Below, piece by piece: positions 1 through 7,203 of a stretch of 10,726 bases of DNA (position 1 is the stretch's first letter; every line of letters begins with the position of its first letter). Under the pieces are notes generated by a model that ran no database searches, was not told where the DNA came from, and was given only the letters and a program-made list of their open reading frames with translations. The position numbers and the translations under genes are program-made. The stretch is from Glaciecola sp038744645 (GTDB taxonomy: Bacteria; Pseudomonadota; Gammaproteobacteria; Enterobacterales; Alteromonadaceae): assembly GCA_038744645.1 (NCBI GenBank), contig JBCDMA010000127.1, positions 1 through 10,726 on the forward strand, in the 5' to 3' direction.

Positions 1-626
1 GCATTTGCAGTGGAAAAATCAGGCGTATTTAAATTAAACACAAGGTAATCATTTTGCATGAAACCACTAGGAACACTGCGTTCCACCGTCGCGCCATTGG
101 CAATGGTGCCTACCGTTGGCGTATTGGATACGATTCTTGAGCCGTCATTGCCCTGGGCACCGAAGCCCGACACCACCAATGACCCTTGCGCCACAGCATA
201 GACTTCTCCGTCCAATCCTCTAAGAAAAGTTTGAACTAATGTGCCGCCTTGTAAACTATTGGCAGAGCCAACGGATGATACGGTTACGTCTATAGATTGA
301 CCCGGTTTGGCAAATGCGGGTAAATCAGCGTGCACAGCCACAGCGGCAACATTTTTCATGTTAGGACGTACATTTGCATCCAATGAAATACCAAAGTTGC
401 TTAACATGGTTCTGAATGACTGCTCGGTGAAAGGGGTGGTTTCGCCGGTACCAGGTAAACCAACCACAAGGCCATACCCAACGAGCTGATTCGACCTCAC
501 CCCTTGAACTGATGCTAAATCTTTGATCCGACTTGCGGCGTTTAATGTCTGTGACAGCATGAGTAAAACACAACACAAGCCAACCACACTCATTGTATGC
601 TTTGAACTTCGATAAATCGGTTTCAT
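1..626 (-). CDS. flgI: Flagellar P-ring protein FlgI (C-terminal part cut by window edge)
   Basis: FlgI forms the periplasmic P ring around the rod at the peptidoglycan layer. The minus-strand frame stays open from an ATG at 626 to the window edge, giving 208 codons of a protein usually about 360-370 residues long, so roughly the C-terminal 40 percent is missing. Residues 1-30 look like a Sec signal peptide: basic start (KPIYRSSKH), hydrophobic stretch (VVGLCCVLLML) and a cut after LNA. The mature N-terminus carries the family hallmark RIKDLASVQGVRSNQLVGYG followed by LVVGLPGTGE at about residues 33-62. Its ATG overlaps the flgH stop in an ATGA arrangement, which suggests translational coupling. 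Export by Sec and dependence on the FlgA chaperone encoded at 8320-9042 are family knowledge. Identification is secure; only the length is unknown. Confidence 0.97.
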   Translation of the reverse strand, partial: MKPIYRSSKHTMSVVGLCCVLLMLSQTLNAASRIKDLASVQGVRSNQLVGYGLVVGLPGTGETTPFTEQSFRTMLSNFGISLDANVRPNMKNVAAVAVHADLPAFAKPGQSIDVTVSSVGSANSLQGGTLVQTFLRGLDGEVYAVAQGSLVVSGFGAQGNDGSRIVSNTPTVGTIANGATVERSVPSGFMQNDYLVFNLNTPDFSTAN

Positions 627-1312
627 AGTGGCCACCATCGAGAGTCAAAGAAGCGCGTTAACCACCCTTTTTCCTGAGATCTTGCAAAAGTACCTTTGCC
701 GCTATATTGGATGCGTGCGTTGGCAATTTTGGTTGATGCTATTTCGTTAGTTGGGGAAATGTCAGCCGCTCTGATAATGCCTTCTAAACGGATGTATTCG
801 TCACCACTATTGAGGGTCAACCACTTTTCTCCGCGAATTTTCAAACTCTGATTAGGCAGCACTTCCACAACGGTGACGGAAATGTTTCCGCGCAGTGAAT
901 TACTCTGATTTGCCTGTGCATCGCCAGTGAATTCGTTACTGGAATCTATACCGAGCTGTATAGCTTCATTGCCGATTCTAATGGCGTTTCCACCAAGTCC
1001 AATAATGGGCTGAGATTCCAACACGGTTTCTTTAGACGTGCTTGTACCTGCGCTTTTACTTGCATTGGTATTCTCTTGCAGCGCAACCGTGATGATATCG
1101 CCAACATGGCGGGCTTTAACATCAGAGAATAAACTGCTCGACGTCATCGGTGTGAAAAGACTGCCGGTATCTGCGAGTTGTGATTTTTTTACAACAGGGG
1201 TGACAGGCGCATAGAAAGGATCGTTCGCAACGGGCGCCATATTATGTGTAGCACCGCATCCTCCGAGAAAAAGAAGCGTGTTAAAAACAATGATGCAGTT
1301 TCGCATAAACAT
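623..1312 (-). CDS. flgH: Flagellar L-ring lipoprotein FlgH
   Basis: FlgH is the outer-membrane lipoprotein that forms the L ring, the bushing through which the rod passes. The 229-residue protein has a short signal peptide ending in a lipobox, LGGC, with the lipidated cysteine at residue 19. The FlgH core follows: SLFTPMTSSSLFSDVKARHVGD with IITVALQENTNASKSA (about residues 51-88), and GNISVTVVEVLPNQSLKIRGEKW with the LTLNSGDEYIRLEGIIRAADI segment toward the C-terminus. Its length fits the family. The first ATG is preferred because GAGG sits six bases upstream; a second ATG two codons later would be too far from it. The gene starts 17 bases after the flgG stop and its TGA overlaps the flgI ATG, so it lies in the middle of the flgFGHI transcript. 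Confidence 0.97.
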   Translation of the reverse strand: MFMRNCIIVFNTLLFLGGCGATHNMAPVANDPFYAPVTPVVKKSQLADTGSLFTPMTSSSLFSDVKARHVGDIITVALQENTNASKSAGTSTSKETVLESQPIIGLGGNAIRIGNEAIQLGIDSSNEFTGDAQANQSNSLRGNISVTVVEVLPNQSLKIRGEKWLTLNSGDEYIRLEGIIRAADISPTNEIASTKIANARIQYSGKGTFARSQEKGWLTRFFDSRWWPL

Positions 1313-1328
1313 ATTAATCCTCAGTCAA

Positions 1329-2117
1329 CTAAAGCTGCTGAATGACCTGACCTAACATCTGGTCAACCGAACTAATCACCTTCGAGTTCATTTCATACAA
1401 GCGCTGACTTTCAATGAGGTTGACCAACTCTTCTGTTACGTTGACATTTGATGTTTCAAGCGCGCCTTGTTGCAGTGAGCCGATACCTTCTAAACCAGGG
1501 ATCCCTTGAATTGGCGCACCGGATACTGCCGTTTCTAAAAACAAGTTTTCACCAATCGGCTGCAGTCCTGTTGGATTAATAAAATCGGTAAGATTGATTT
1601 GACCGATTGCTTGAGGTTCTGCTTGCCCCTGAAGTTGGGCAGAGACTTGGCCATCTTGAGAAACGGTAATTGCTCTGGCATCCGGTGGCACTGTTATGAC
1701 CGGCTGTAATACATAGCCAGCGCCAGGCGTAACCATTTGTCCCTGGTCGTTAAGGGTGAATTGGCCATTGCGCGAGTAAGCTGACGTGCCATCGGGCAGT
1801 TGTATCTCGAAGTATCCACTGCCGTTAATCGCCATGTCATATTGATTTTCAGTGGTGATCATTTGACCTTGCGTATGTGCTTTTTGCGTCGCGACGACTT
1901 TCGAACCCGCGCCGAGCATTAAACCTGAAGGCAGCGTAGTATCAGCAGACGATCGACCACCAGGTTGATTGATGGTTTGGTAAAGCAAGTCTTCAAATAC
2001 AGCGCGGTCCTTTTTAAAACCAACAGTGCTTGCGTTTGCCAAATTGTTTGATACCACCGACACATCGGTTTGGGCTGCATCAAGTCCCGTTTTGCTGATC
2101 CATAACGCTGGGTGCAT
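1329..2117 (-). CDS. flgG: Flagellar distal rod protein FlgG
   Basis: FlgG is the distal rod subunit, exported by the flagellar type III apparatus and crossing the P and L rings. At 262 residues it matches the usual size. The N-terminal rod motif, SNNLANASTVGFKKDRAVFE, is near residues 23-42, and the start MHPALWISKTGLDAAQ is typical of FlgG rather than FlgF or FlgE. The central FlgE/F/G domain includes YDMAINGSGYFEIQLPDG. The C-terminal helix, ETSNVNVTEELVNLIESQRL, continues to the end as the axial-protein helix. A strong GGAGG lies seven bases before the ATG, 30 bases after flgF. There is no cleavable signal peptide, as expected for type III export. Nothing is unusual. Confidence 0.98.
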   Translation of the reverse strand: MHPALWISKTGLDAAQTDVSVVSNNLANASTVGFKKDRAVFEDLLYQTINQPGGRSSADTTLPSGLMLGAGSKVVATQKAHTQGQMITTENQYDMAINGSGYFEIQLPDGTSAYSRNGQFTLNDQGQMVTPGAGYVLQPVITVPPDARAITVSQDGQVSAQLQGQAEPQAIGQINLTDFINPTGLQPIGENLFLETAVSGAPIQGIPGLEGIGSLQQGALETSNVNVTEELVNLIESQRLYEMNSKVISSVDQMLGQVIQQL

Positions 2118-2147
2118 ATTATTACCTCCGCAGTACCGTACTGCTGT

Positions 2148-2891
2148 TTAAAACATTCTCAATAGCTGGTTGCCGCGCAAGCTTAACTGGTCGGCGCGGC
2201 GCATCATCTTGACTTGCATATCGTAGTTGCGTTGCAAAGAAATCATCTCCACCATTTCTTCGATCGGATTGACATTAGAACCTTCCAACATGCCGGATTG
2301 CACCTGCACATTAATATCTGCTTCTGCAATTTGCCCATCAACGCGGTCAAACAAGCCATCAGCTCGTCGTTTGATTTCGTTCAATTCAGGGTTTACCAAC
2401 TTCAACTGATCAACTTCAATCCCGGCATTTAATGGCGCACCAGGTAACAGTGCAGAGATAACGCCGTCAGAAGATATAGTGATGCCGCTGACAGGCGTTG
2501 GCAATACAATAGGTCCATTGACACCCAAAACCTGATTCCCGGCTGAATCTTGCAGCACACCTGTAGTCGACGGAAAGAAGTTGCCATCACGGGTATAGGC
2601 CTCCTCCCCCTGCGGAGTAAGTACACTAAACCAACCGTCGCCTTGAACAGCAACATCGTAATCTCTGCCCGTGGGAATAAGTGGCCCACCTTCGTAACGA
2701 TTAGATGGGTTTTCCGTCATGTTAAAAACGCGTGTCGGGAGTCCTTCACCGAAGGCAGGCATTGCTCTGGCTTGTTCTAGTTGCGCCCTGAAACCAGTGG
2801 TTTGGGCATTTGCAAGATTGTTTGCATGTACTGATGTTGCCATCAAGTTTTGGTTAGCACCACTTGCAGAGATATATAAAAACTTATCCAT
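2148..2891 (-). CDS. flgF: Flagellar proximal rod protein FlgF
   Basis: FlgF is one of the four rod subunits. The 247-residue product starts MDKFLYISASGANQNLMATS and carries the axial-protein motif HANNLANAQTTGFRAQ at about residues 22-37. A central YDVAVQGDGWFSVLTPQG block is characteristic of FlgF. The C-terminus has LEGSNVNPIEEMVEMISLQR followed by a helix ending QLLRMF. AGAGG lies about seven bases upstream of the ATG. This is the first gene after the flgE terminator and has its own sigma-54-type promoter at 2965-2980, so it should head the flgFGHI transcript. No signal peptide is present; export is by the flagellar type III system. Identification is firm and the gene looks intact. Confidence 0.98.
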   Translation of the reverse strand: MDKFLYISASGANQNLMATSVHANNLANAQTTGFRAQLEQARAMPAFGEGLPTRVFNMTENPSNRYEGGPLIPTGRDYDVAVQGDGWFSVLTPQGEEAYTRDGNFFPSTTGVLQDSAGNQVLGVNGPIVLPTPVSGITISSDGVISALLPGAPLNAGIEVDQLKLVNPELNEIKRRADGLFDRVDGQIAEADINVQVQSGMLEGSNVNPIEEMVEMISLQRNYDMQVKMMRRADQLSLRGNQLLRMF

Positions 2892-2964
2892 AAACTGCCT
2901 CTTTCGATAGCACTTTTCCGTAAGCGCCTTTTACCGTTATTAATGCGTCTAATATTTGTAACTT

Positions 2965-2980
2965 AGCAATTCAAATGCCA
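2965..2980 (-). promoter_or_regulatory. Sigma-54 (RpoN) promoter of flgF
   Basis: On the minus strand the sequence TGGCATTTGAATTGCT has the invariant GG and GC separated by exactly ten bases and differs from the consensus TGGCAC-N5-TTGCW only at the sixth base. The start of transcription would fall near 2953, leaving a leader of about 60 bases before flgF. It lies just downstream (in the transcribed direction) of the flgE terminator, the right place for the promoter of a second operon. Sigma-54 promoters need an activator of the FlrC/FleR type, which is not in this window. Confidence 0.8.
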
Positions 2981-3057
2981 TCTTTCATGACGTTGGAAAT
3001 TCAAATATCTTAAGGGGAAATGGGATACTGACTTGTTACTGACCATTTAAACAATGC

Positions 3058-3088
3058 AAAAAAGCAGGGGGAGGCCGCCTGCTTTTTT
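3058..3088 (-). terminator. Intrinsic terminator after flgE
   Basis: A perfect 11-bp inverted repeat (AAAAAAGCAGG paired with CCTGCTTTTTT) encloses a nine-base loop. On the minus strand the right-hand arm ends in six T residues, giving a classic Rho-independent terminator. It lies about 55 bases beyond the flgE stop and about 80 bases before the flgF promoter. The repeat is A/T-symmetrical, so it could act in both directions, but no plus-strand gene precedes it. It argues that flgBCDE and flgFGHI are separate transcripts, or that read-through is attenuated here. Confidence 0.85.
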
Positions 3089-3142
3089 ATGTTTTTTCTG
3101 AGCGTTTGTGGTTATCCAAACACGACATCAAATAAAGAGTGT

Positions 3143-4531
3143 TTATCTGATATTCAATATGGTTTGGTTAAGCTGGTTGTTAATTTCAAGCGCTCTTGAA
3201 TTCGCCTGGAAGTTTCGCTGCGCGATGATCATATCGATTAATTCGGTGGTTAAATTCACGTTTGCCTGTTCCAATGCAGAAGAATTCACATCACCAAAAG
3301 TTCCTGTTGTAGCTTCACCTGCTAGCGCTTCACCTGATCGAATACTCTCTTTCCAATTGGTACCGCTTTGTTGCGTTAATCCTTGTTCATTAGCGAAACG
3401 CACAAGCGCTACACGCACGATAGGTTCTGACGTACCGTTGGAGAAAGTTGCTCTCACCAATCCATCAGGTGCAATGTCAATACCCGTGAGCCTGCCTACG
3501 GGTAATCCGTCTTGCTCGAGTGACGTTACTTCAAAGGGGGAAGCGAACTGCGTCGGCTCATTGGGATTAGCACCTGCGAGGTCGAGATTAAAGTCGATCG
3601 TAATTTGTTGCGTATCATCCGAGCCGTTAGACAACACAGTGCCGCCTAGTTCGACCGTTTGAATTTTTAAATCCGACTGGCGTGCACCATCTGCAGATTC
3701 AATATCAATGAAATCACCACCTTCACTGAAACGTATTTTAGATGCTGTTGCAGGAAAGCCCGACGCGGTGCCTACTGAGTTTACAGCCGTCAAGGGATCA
3801 CCTGGGTCACTGCCATCTGCGTTGGTAATATTCACTAACTGGTCGTCGATAGATGCTACAACATACCATTCATTCACAACGGCCGGATCGTTATCCTTGA
3901 TAAAGAAGTATGTCATAACGTGTGAATCACCCAAAGAGTCATATACGGTGACGGAAGTCGCCGCATTATAGGTAAGCGGATCGGTTGGATTAAACTGTGT
4001 CGGGTCCAGCACCTGATCCCCTGCAGGCAGATTAAATCTTACATCGACTTCTGAGGTTGCTTGAGGAGAGCCAGACGAATCAGGTATACGCACAGGTATT
4101 GTTGTACTCAATGCCACCGATGAAGAGGTACCATCCGGGTTCACTGGAAAGCCAAGTAAATTGTCACCCGTGGAATTTACCACAAAGTTATCATTGTCTA
4201 GTTTGAATTGTCCTGCACGCGTAAATGAGAAATCTCTAGAGCTCACTTCAGGTACTGTCGCAAAAAATCCATTTCCTGTTATCGCCAAGTCCAGTGCATT
4301 ATTTGTAAACTGCAATGCGCCTTGACTAAACTGTTGAGAGACTTCCTGGGTTAGCACACCATCGCCAACCTTTGTTCTGCCAGCGCCTAATAGAGACGCT
4401 GCGTATACATCGCCAAACTCCGCGCGAGATTCTTTAAAGCCGACTGTATTTACATTTGCAATGTTGTTGGACGTCGTATCCAAATCTCTCTGCGATGCAG
4501 AGACTCCGCTTAACGCAATGTTAAATGACAT
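3143..4531 (-). CDS. flgE: Flagellar hook protein FlgE
   Basis: FlgE polymerises into the hook, the universal joint between rod and filament. The 462-residue product starts MSFNIALSGVSASQRDLDTT, followed by SNNIANVNTVGFKESRAEFG at residues 21-40, the standard FlgE N-terminus. The variable middle contains the D1/D2 hook domains, with LDLAITGNGFFATVPE near residue 80 and SVTVYDSLGDSHVMTYFF near 193-210. The C-terminus carries QANVNLTTELIDMIIAQRNF and ends NQTILNIR. A length above the roughly 400 residues of enteric FlgE is common in marine gammaproteobacteria. AGGGG stands six bases before the ATG. The gene follows flgD by 11 bases and ends before a strong terminator. The protein has no signal peptide, in keeping with type III export. 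Confidence 0.98.
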   Translation of the reverse strand: MSFNIALSGVSASQRDLDTTSNNIANVNTVGFKESRAEFGDVYAASLLGAGRTKVGDGVLTQEVSQQFSQGALQFTNNALDLAITGNGFFATVPEVSSRDFSFTRAGQFKLDNDNFVVNSTGDNLLGFPVNPDGTSSSVALSTTIPVRIPDSSGSPQATSEVDVRFNLPAGDQVLDPTQFNPTDPLTYNAATSVTVYDSLGDSHVMTYFFIKDNDPAVVNEWYVVASIDDQLVNITNADGSDPGDPLTAVNSVGTASGFPATASKIRFSEGGDFIDIESADGARQSDLKIQTVELGGTVLSNGSDDTQQITIDFNLDLAGANPNEPTQFASPFEVTSLEQDGLPVGRLTGIDIAPDGLVRATFSNGTSEPIVRVALVRFANEQGLTQQSGTNWKESIRSGEALAGEATTGTFGDVNSSALEQANVNLTTELIDMIIAQRNFQANSRALEINNQLNQTILNIR

Positions 4532-4542
4532 AAATTACCCCT

Positions 4543-5235
4543 TTATGAATTGCCGATTTGAATGACATCATCCAGTCTTATACTGACATCACCGTCTAAA
4601 TTAAGTATCACACCCTGACCAGAGCTGGTCAGACTGACGCTATCCACGTGGCGATTGACTGCTGTTGGTAGCGCGGTTGTTTCACCTAGCACATTGCCTT
4701 CCACCTGCACTAGATAATTGCCGGGCGGCATAGCATTGCCGCTGTTATCTGTGCCGTCCCAATTAAACTCAATATTGCCTGCGGGTTGTGTGCCCACATC
4801 AATCGTTCGTACGATGGCGCCTGAATCATCCAAAATTTGAATACTGGTATCCTGAGACGTATTTTCATTAATGATGACGCCAGATAAGCCGCCATCAGCC
4901 GAATCTTTGTACCCAATATTGCCATTGACAAGCACTTGCTGTCCGATGAGCGAAGACGCTTGCAATGCTTGGTTTGATGTCATCGAAGCGGCGAAGGTTG
5001 AAAACTGCTCATTTAATTGGGATATACCGTCTGCGGTGGTAAAGGACGTCATTTGTGCAACCATCTGATCGTTATCTACTGGCTTCGTAGGGTCTTGATT
5101 GGCGAGTTGCTCAGTCAGCAGCGCAAAAAAGTCTTCTTGTTTTAGCGTCTGTTCCGTCCCGTCTGAAACAGGAACTTCTGGCTCAGTGTCCCAAAAGAGC
5201 TCCCTATTTAAGCCGCGTTGTTCGAGTATATTCAT
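4543..5235 (-). CDS. flgD: Flagellar hook-capping scaffold protein FlgD
   Basis: FlgD caps the growing hook and directs FlgE assembly; it is absent from the finished flagellum. The conserved N-terminal FlgD domain is clear at about residues 31-75: LKQEDFFALLTEQLANQDPT, then KPVDNDQMVAQMTSFTTADG and ISQLN. The C-terminal part holds the FlgD Tudor/Ig-like region, with SLIGQQVLVNG near 95-105 and FNWDGTDNSGNAMPPGNYLV at about 157-176. At 230 residues it is a normal length. An AGG about eight bases upstream supports the ATG at 5235. The gene is separated from flgC by 110 bases in which I found no convincing promoter or terminator, so it is probably cotranscribed with flgB and flgC. Confidence 0.97.
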   Translation of the reverse strand: MNILEQRGLNRELFWDTEPEVPVSDGTEQTLKQEDFFALLTEQLANQDPTKPVDNDQMVAQMTSFTTADGISQLNEQFSTFAASMTSNQALQASSLIGQQVLVNGNIGYKDSADGGLSGVIINENTSQDTSIQILDDSGAIVRTIDVGTQPAGNIEFNWDGTDNSGNAMPPGNYLVQVEGNVLGETTALPTAVNRHVDSVSLTSSGQGVILNLDGDVSIRLDDVIQIGNS

Positions 5236-5345
5236 ACTAATAACCTACTGATTGCTTTTTTATTTGATGGCGATAACTTACGTACAGCATTCATCTATTA
5301 CGCACTTATTGCTCACTTATTCCTATTAACTAGCAATTACCGATC

Positions 5346-5768
5346 CTATTGAGATTGACCGAGTTGCAAGACACGTCGATAAATGCGTTTTGTTGTATCA
5401 GCAACCTGCACATTTGTTTCGTATGCCTTTGCTGCCGACATCATGTCAGCCATCTCTTCAATAACATTTACATTGGGCCTGAAGATGTAGCCTTCTTCGT
5501 TTGCCAGTGGATTGTGCGGTGCATAATCCATTTTGAGCGGCCGAGTACTTTCAACGATGCCTAGAACTTTTACACCCACGCCTTTTGACTGTTCGCCCGT
5601 TGCCTGCTCTAAGGCAGCGGCAAATACTGGGTGCCTTGCTTTATACGTCGTATCGATGCTGCTGCTTACACTGTTTGCATTTGCGATATTACTGGCAGTT
5701 GCATTTAAGCGAACGTTTTCAGCGGCCATGCCAGTACCGGAAATATCCATCACATTAAATAAGCTCAT
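5346..5768 (-). CDS. flgC: Flagellar proximal rod protein FlgC
   Basis: FlgC is a proximal rod subunit. The 140-residue product begins MSLFNVMDISGTGMAAENVR and continues LNATASNIANANSVSSSIDT, the characteristic FlgC axial motif. It then has YKARHPVFAAALEQA, the FRPNVNVIEEMADMMSAAKA block near residues 92-111 and a final helix with YETNVQVADTTKRIYRRVLQ. Length and motifs fit the family throughout. Its ATG overlaps the flgB stop by one base (TAATG), with a strong GGAGG inside the end of flgB, so the two rod genes are tightly coupled. The protein is a type III export substrate without a cleaved signal. Confidence 0.98.
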   Translation of the reverse strand: MSLFNVMDISGTGMAAENVRLNATASNIANANSVSSSIDTTYKARHPVFAAALEQATGEQSKGVGVKVLGIVESTRPLKMDYAPHNPLANEEGYIFRPNVNVIEEMADMMSAAKAYETNVQVADTTKRIYRRVLQLGQSQ

Positions 5769-6166
5769 TATTGACCTCCAGCACTAAGCGCTTTCTTCAT
5801 GCCGCTAAAACGCCCGTTTAAAAACATCAAACTGGCTTCAAAACGCATGGACGATTCCAAAAAATTGTTTCTTTCTACTTGTACATCAACGGTATTGCCG
5901 TCTCCAGTGTCTGGCTGATCGGGTACTCTGTATTTTGTCTCTGGTGAAAAAGATGGCGATGTATCTATGTGTTTTTGATGTGTTATTGACAATCCTTTTT
6001 GACCACTATTTGCACGCTTCAGCGCCATTTGAAAATCAATGTCTTTTGCTTTGTAACCTGGCGTATTGGCATTGGCTAGGTTACCCGCAAGGATTTCCAT
6101 TCGCTGCGATCGAACATTCAACACATTGTGATGAAAGTTGGTGAGCTTTTCTAAACTAATTGCCAT
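5768..6166 (-). CDS. flgB: Flagellar proximal rod protein FlgB
   Basis: FlgB is thought to be the rod subunit closest to the MS ring. The 132-residue product starts MAISLEKLTNFHHNVLNVRS and has the typical RMEILAGNLANANTPGYKAK motif at about residues 22-41. Toward the end come GNTVDVQVERNNFLESSMRF and a short amphipathic C-terminal helix (EASLMFLNGRFSGMKKAL). Its size matches the family. The ribosome site is modest (GGA about nine bases upstream of the ATG), while an out-of-frame ATG just upstream would be unproductive. The gene heads the flgBCDE unit: a near-consensus sigma-54 promoter lies about 80 bases upstream, giving a leader of roughly 70 bases that contains several small dyads. Confidence 0.97.
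   Translation of the reverse strand: MAISLEKLTNFHHNVLNVRSQRMEILAGNLANANTPGYKAKDIDFQMALKRANSGQKGLSITHQKHIDTSPSFSPETKYRVPDQPDTGDGNTVDVQVERNNFLESSMRFEASLMFLNGRFSGMKKALSAGGQ
5775..5779 (-). promoter_or_regulatory. Ribosome binding site of flgC inside flgB
   Basis: On the minus strand GGAGG lies within the last codons of flgB, six bases before the flgC ATG, which itself shares a base with the flgB stop (TAATG). This strong site fixes the flgC start and points to coupled translation of the two rod subunits. Confidence 0.85.
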
Positions 6167-6247
6167 AGTGCATATCCAAAAGTACTGTTCGCATTAATCT
6201 GATGACGCTGTCACCGGATATCCGCGTGCTTGATATGTTGGAATAAG

Positions 6248-6263
6248 AGCAAACGTTGTGCCA
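6248..6263 (-). promoter_or_regulatory. Sigma-54 (RpoN) promoter of flgB
   Basis: The minus strand reads TGGCACAACGTTTGCT, a full match to TGGCAC-N5-TTGCW, with GG and GC ten bases apart. Transcription should start near 6236, about 70 bases before flgB. It lies in the 158-base gap between cheR and flgB, so flgBCDE can be transcribed independently of cheV-cheR. Sigma-54 control of flgB is known in Vibrio and Pseudomonas flagellar hierarchies. This is the best promoter match in the window. Confidence 0.88.
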
Positions 6264-6324
6264 ACCAAAAATAAGTATTTGGAAAGCGTTACCCGCCACC
6301 TACTGGCTTGGCAACGCAAATAGC

Positions 6325-6340
6325 CTACAAGCGCTTGTAG
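6325..6340. repeat. 16-bp perfect palindrome across the cheR stop codon
   Basis: The sequence CTACAAGCGCTTGTAG is its own reverse complement. On the minus strand it encodes the last residues of CheR (YKRL) and its stop codon. It is not followed by a T-run, so it does not resemble an intrinsic terminator. It sits about 90-100 bases upstream of the expected flgB transcription start, where activators of sigma-54 promoters often bind; that role is inference only. Confidence 0.5.
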
Positions 6341-7164
6341 AAAAGGCCTCGCTGTTGTTTCACCATTTGAAACAGATGAGCAGATACGCTTGCAGATTCT
6401 GCCGCGCCAAGGAATAAATATCGTTCTTGCGGCAATAAAGCGGAAAACTTTTGCAGGATCCTGGCGATGGTATCATTGTCGAAATAAATCAATACATTCC
6501 TGCAAAATATAACATCAAAGGTACCCATCGCATCGAAAGCGTCGAGCAAATTCAATTGTTTGAATGTCACCAGGCGTTTGACGTCTTCGTTTACATGCCA
6601 GCTAGTCGCTTTCGACGTAAAATGTTCAGTGAGTCGCTGCTGACTCAAGCCTCTAGACATTGCAAGGCTGTCAAATATACCTTCACTGGCGATGTTCAAT
6701 ACCGGGAGCGATATGTCTGTTGCCAGTATTTCGATATTAGTAAACTGATGCTTATTCTGTCTCTGATATTCAAAGATAGTCATCGCGATACTGTAGGGCT
6801 CCTGCCCTGTCGAGCATGCAGCGCTCCAGATACGTAGGTTCTTGTTGGTGTTAGTAAGAGCAGGTAAAATGACTTGGGATAAGATATCAAAGGGATATTC
6901 ATCACGAAACCAATAGGTTTCGTTGGTCGTCATGGCAAATAACGCTGCTTCTTGTAGGTCCCTTGATATGCCTTGTGTAATGTCGGAGATTAGCGTGTTG
7001 AGTGAATTATAATTGTGTTCGCGCATCAGCTTGGACAGTCGACTCTTGACAAGGTACTGTTTGTTAGCGCCCAGATTTATGCCCAAACGTTGATTGACAA
7101 GTTCGGAGAAACTGCAGTATGCCTGTTGGGATAAGTCAGCCAAAATCGCTCCACAGCTTTTCAC
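6325..7164 (-). CDS. cheR: Chemotaxis receptor methyltransferase CheR
   Basis: CheR transfers methyl groups from S-adenosylmethionine to glutamates on methyl-accepting chemoreceptors, working against CheB during adaptation. Numbered from the start chosen here (279 residues), the N-terminal helical domain contains LGANKQYLVKSRLSKLM (31-47). The motif TTNETYWFRD is at 79-88, the SAM-binding loop RIWSAACSTGQEPYSIAM at 111-128, ATDIS at 148-152, FDVIFCRNVLIYFD at 216-229 and FLGAAES at 251-257. All key elements are present. The first available start is GTG at 7164, which lacks a clear ribosome site. A TTG at 7143 has GGAG five bases upstream and would shorten the protein to 272 residues, so the start is uncertain. 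It follows cheV by 39 bases and is probably cotranscribed with it. Confidence 0.96.
   Translation of the reverse strand: MKSCGAILADLSQQAYCSFSELVNQRLGINLGANKQYLVKSRLSKLMREHNYNSLNTLISDITQGISRDLQEAALFAMTTNETYWFRDEYPFDILSQVILPALTNTNKNLRIWSAACSTGQEPYSIAMTIFEYQRQNKHQFTNIEILATDISLPVLNIASEGIFDSLAMSRGLSQQRLTEHFTSKATSWHVNEDVKRLVTFKQLNLLDAFDAMGTFDVIFCRNVLIYFDNDTIARILQKFSALLPQERYLFLGAAESASVSAHLFQMVKQQRGLFYKRL
7149..7152 (-). promoter_or_regulatory. Possible ribosome binding site deciding the cheR start
   Basis: GGAG on the minus strand, five bases before a TTG at 7143, is the best ribosome site near the beginning of cheR. The GTG at 7164 has only A/T-rich and hairpin-forming sequence ahead of it. Starting at TTG would remove seven residues without touching conserved CheR sequence. 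I cannot decide between the two from sequence alone. Confidence 0.4.
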
Positions 7165-7195
7165 ATAGCGTTAGCAGGCGCTATAAAAAATAGCG
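7165..7195 (-). repeat. Three-arm inverted repeat in the cheV-cheR gap
   Basis: Reading the minus strand, CGCTAT (7195-7190), ATAGCG (7184-7179) and CGCTAT (7170-7165) follow one another. The middle arm can pair perfectly with either neighbour: with the first across a TTTTT loop, or with the third across an eight-base loop. The third arm touches the GTG at 7164. The two hairpins exclude each other, so an effect on cheR translation or mRNA processing is conceivable. Stems are only six base pairs. Confidence 0.45.
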
Positions 7196-7203
7196 TATTT
7201 TCC

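Noticed and set aside
3108..3662. 184-codon plus-strand open frame opposite flgE.
   Set aside because: It is antisense to the end of flgE, is serine/valine-rich without recognisable motifs, and has no supporting ribosome site or operon context.
5236..5345. 110-base flgC-flgD gap as a promoter or terminator region.
   Set aside because: No GG-N10-GC match, no FliA-like element and no hairpin with a T-run on the minus strand; only a CACTTATT repeat, probably chance.
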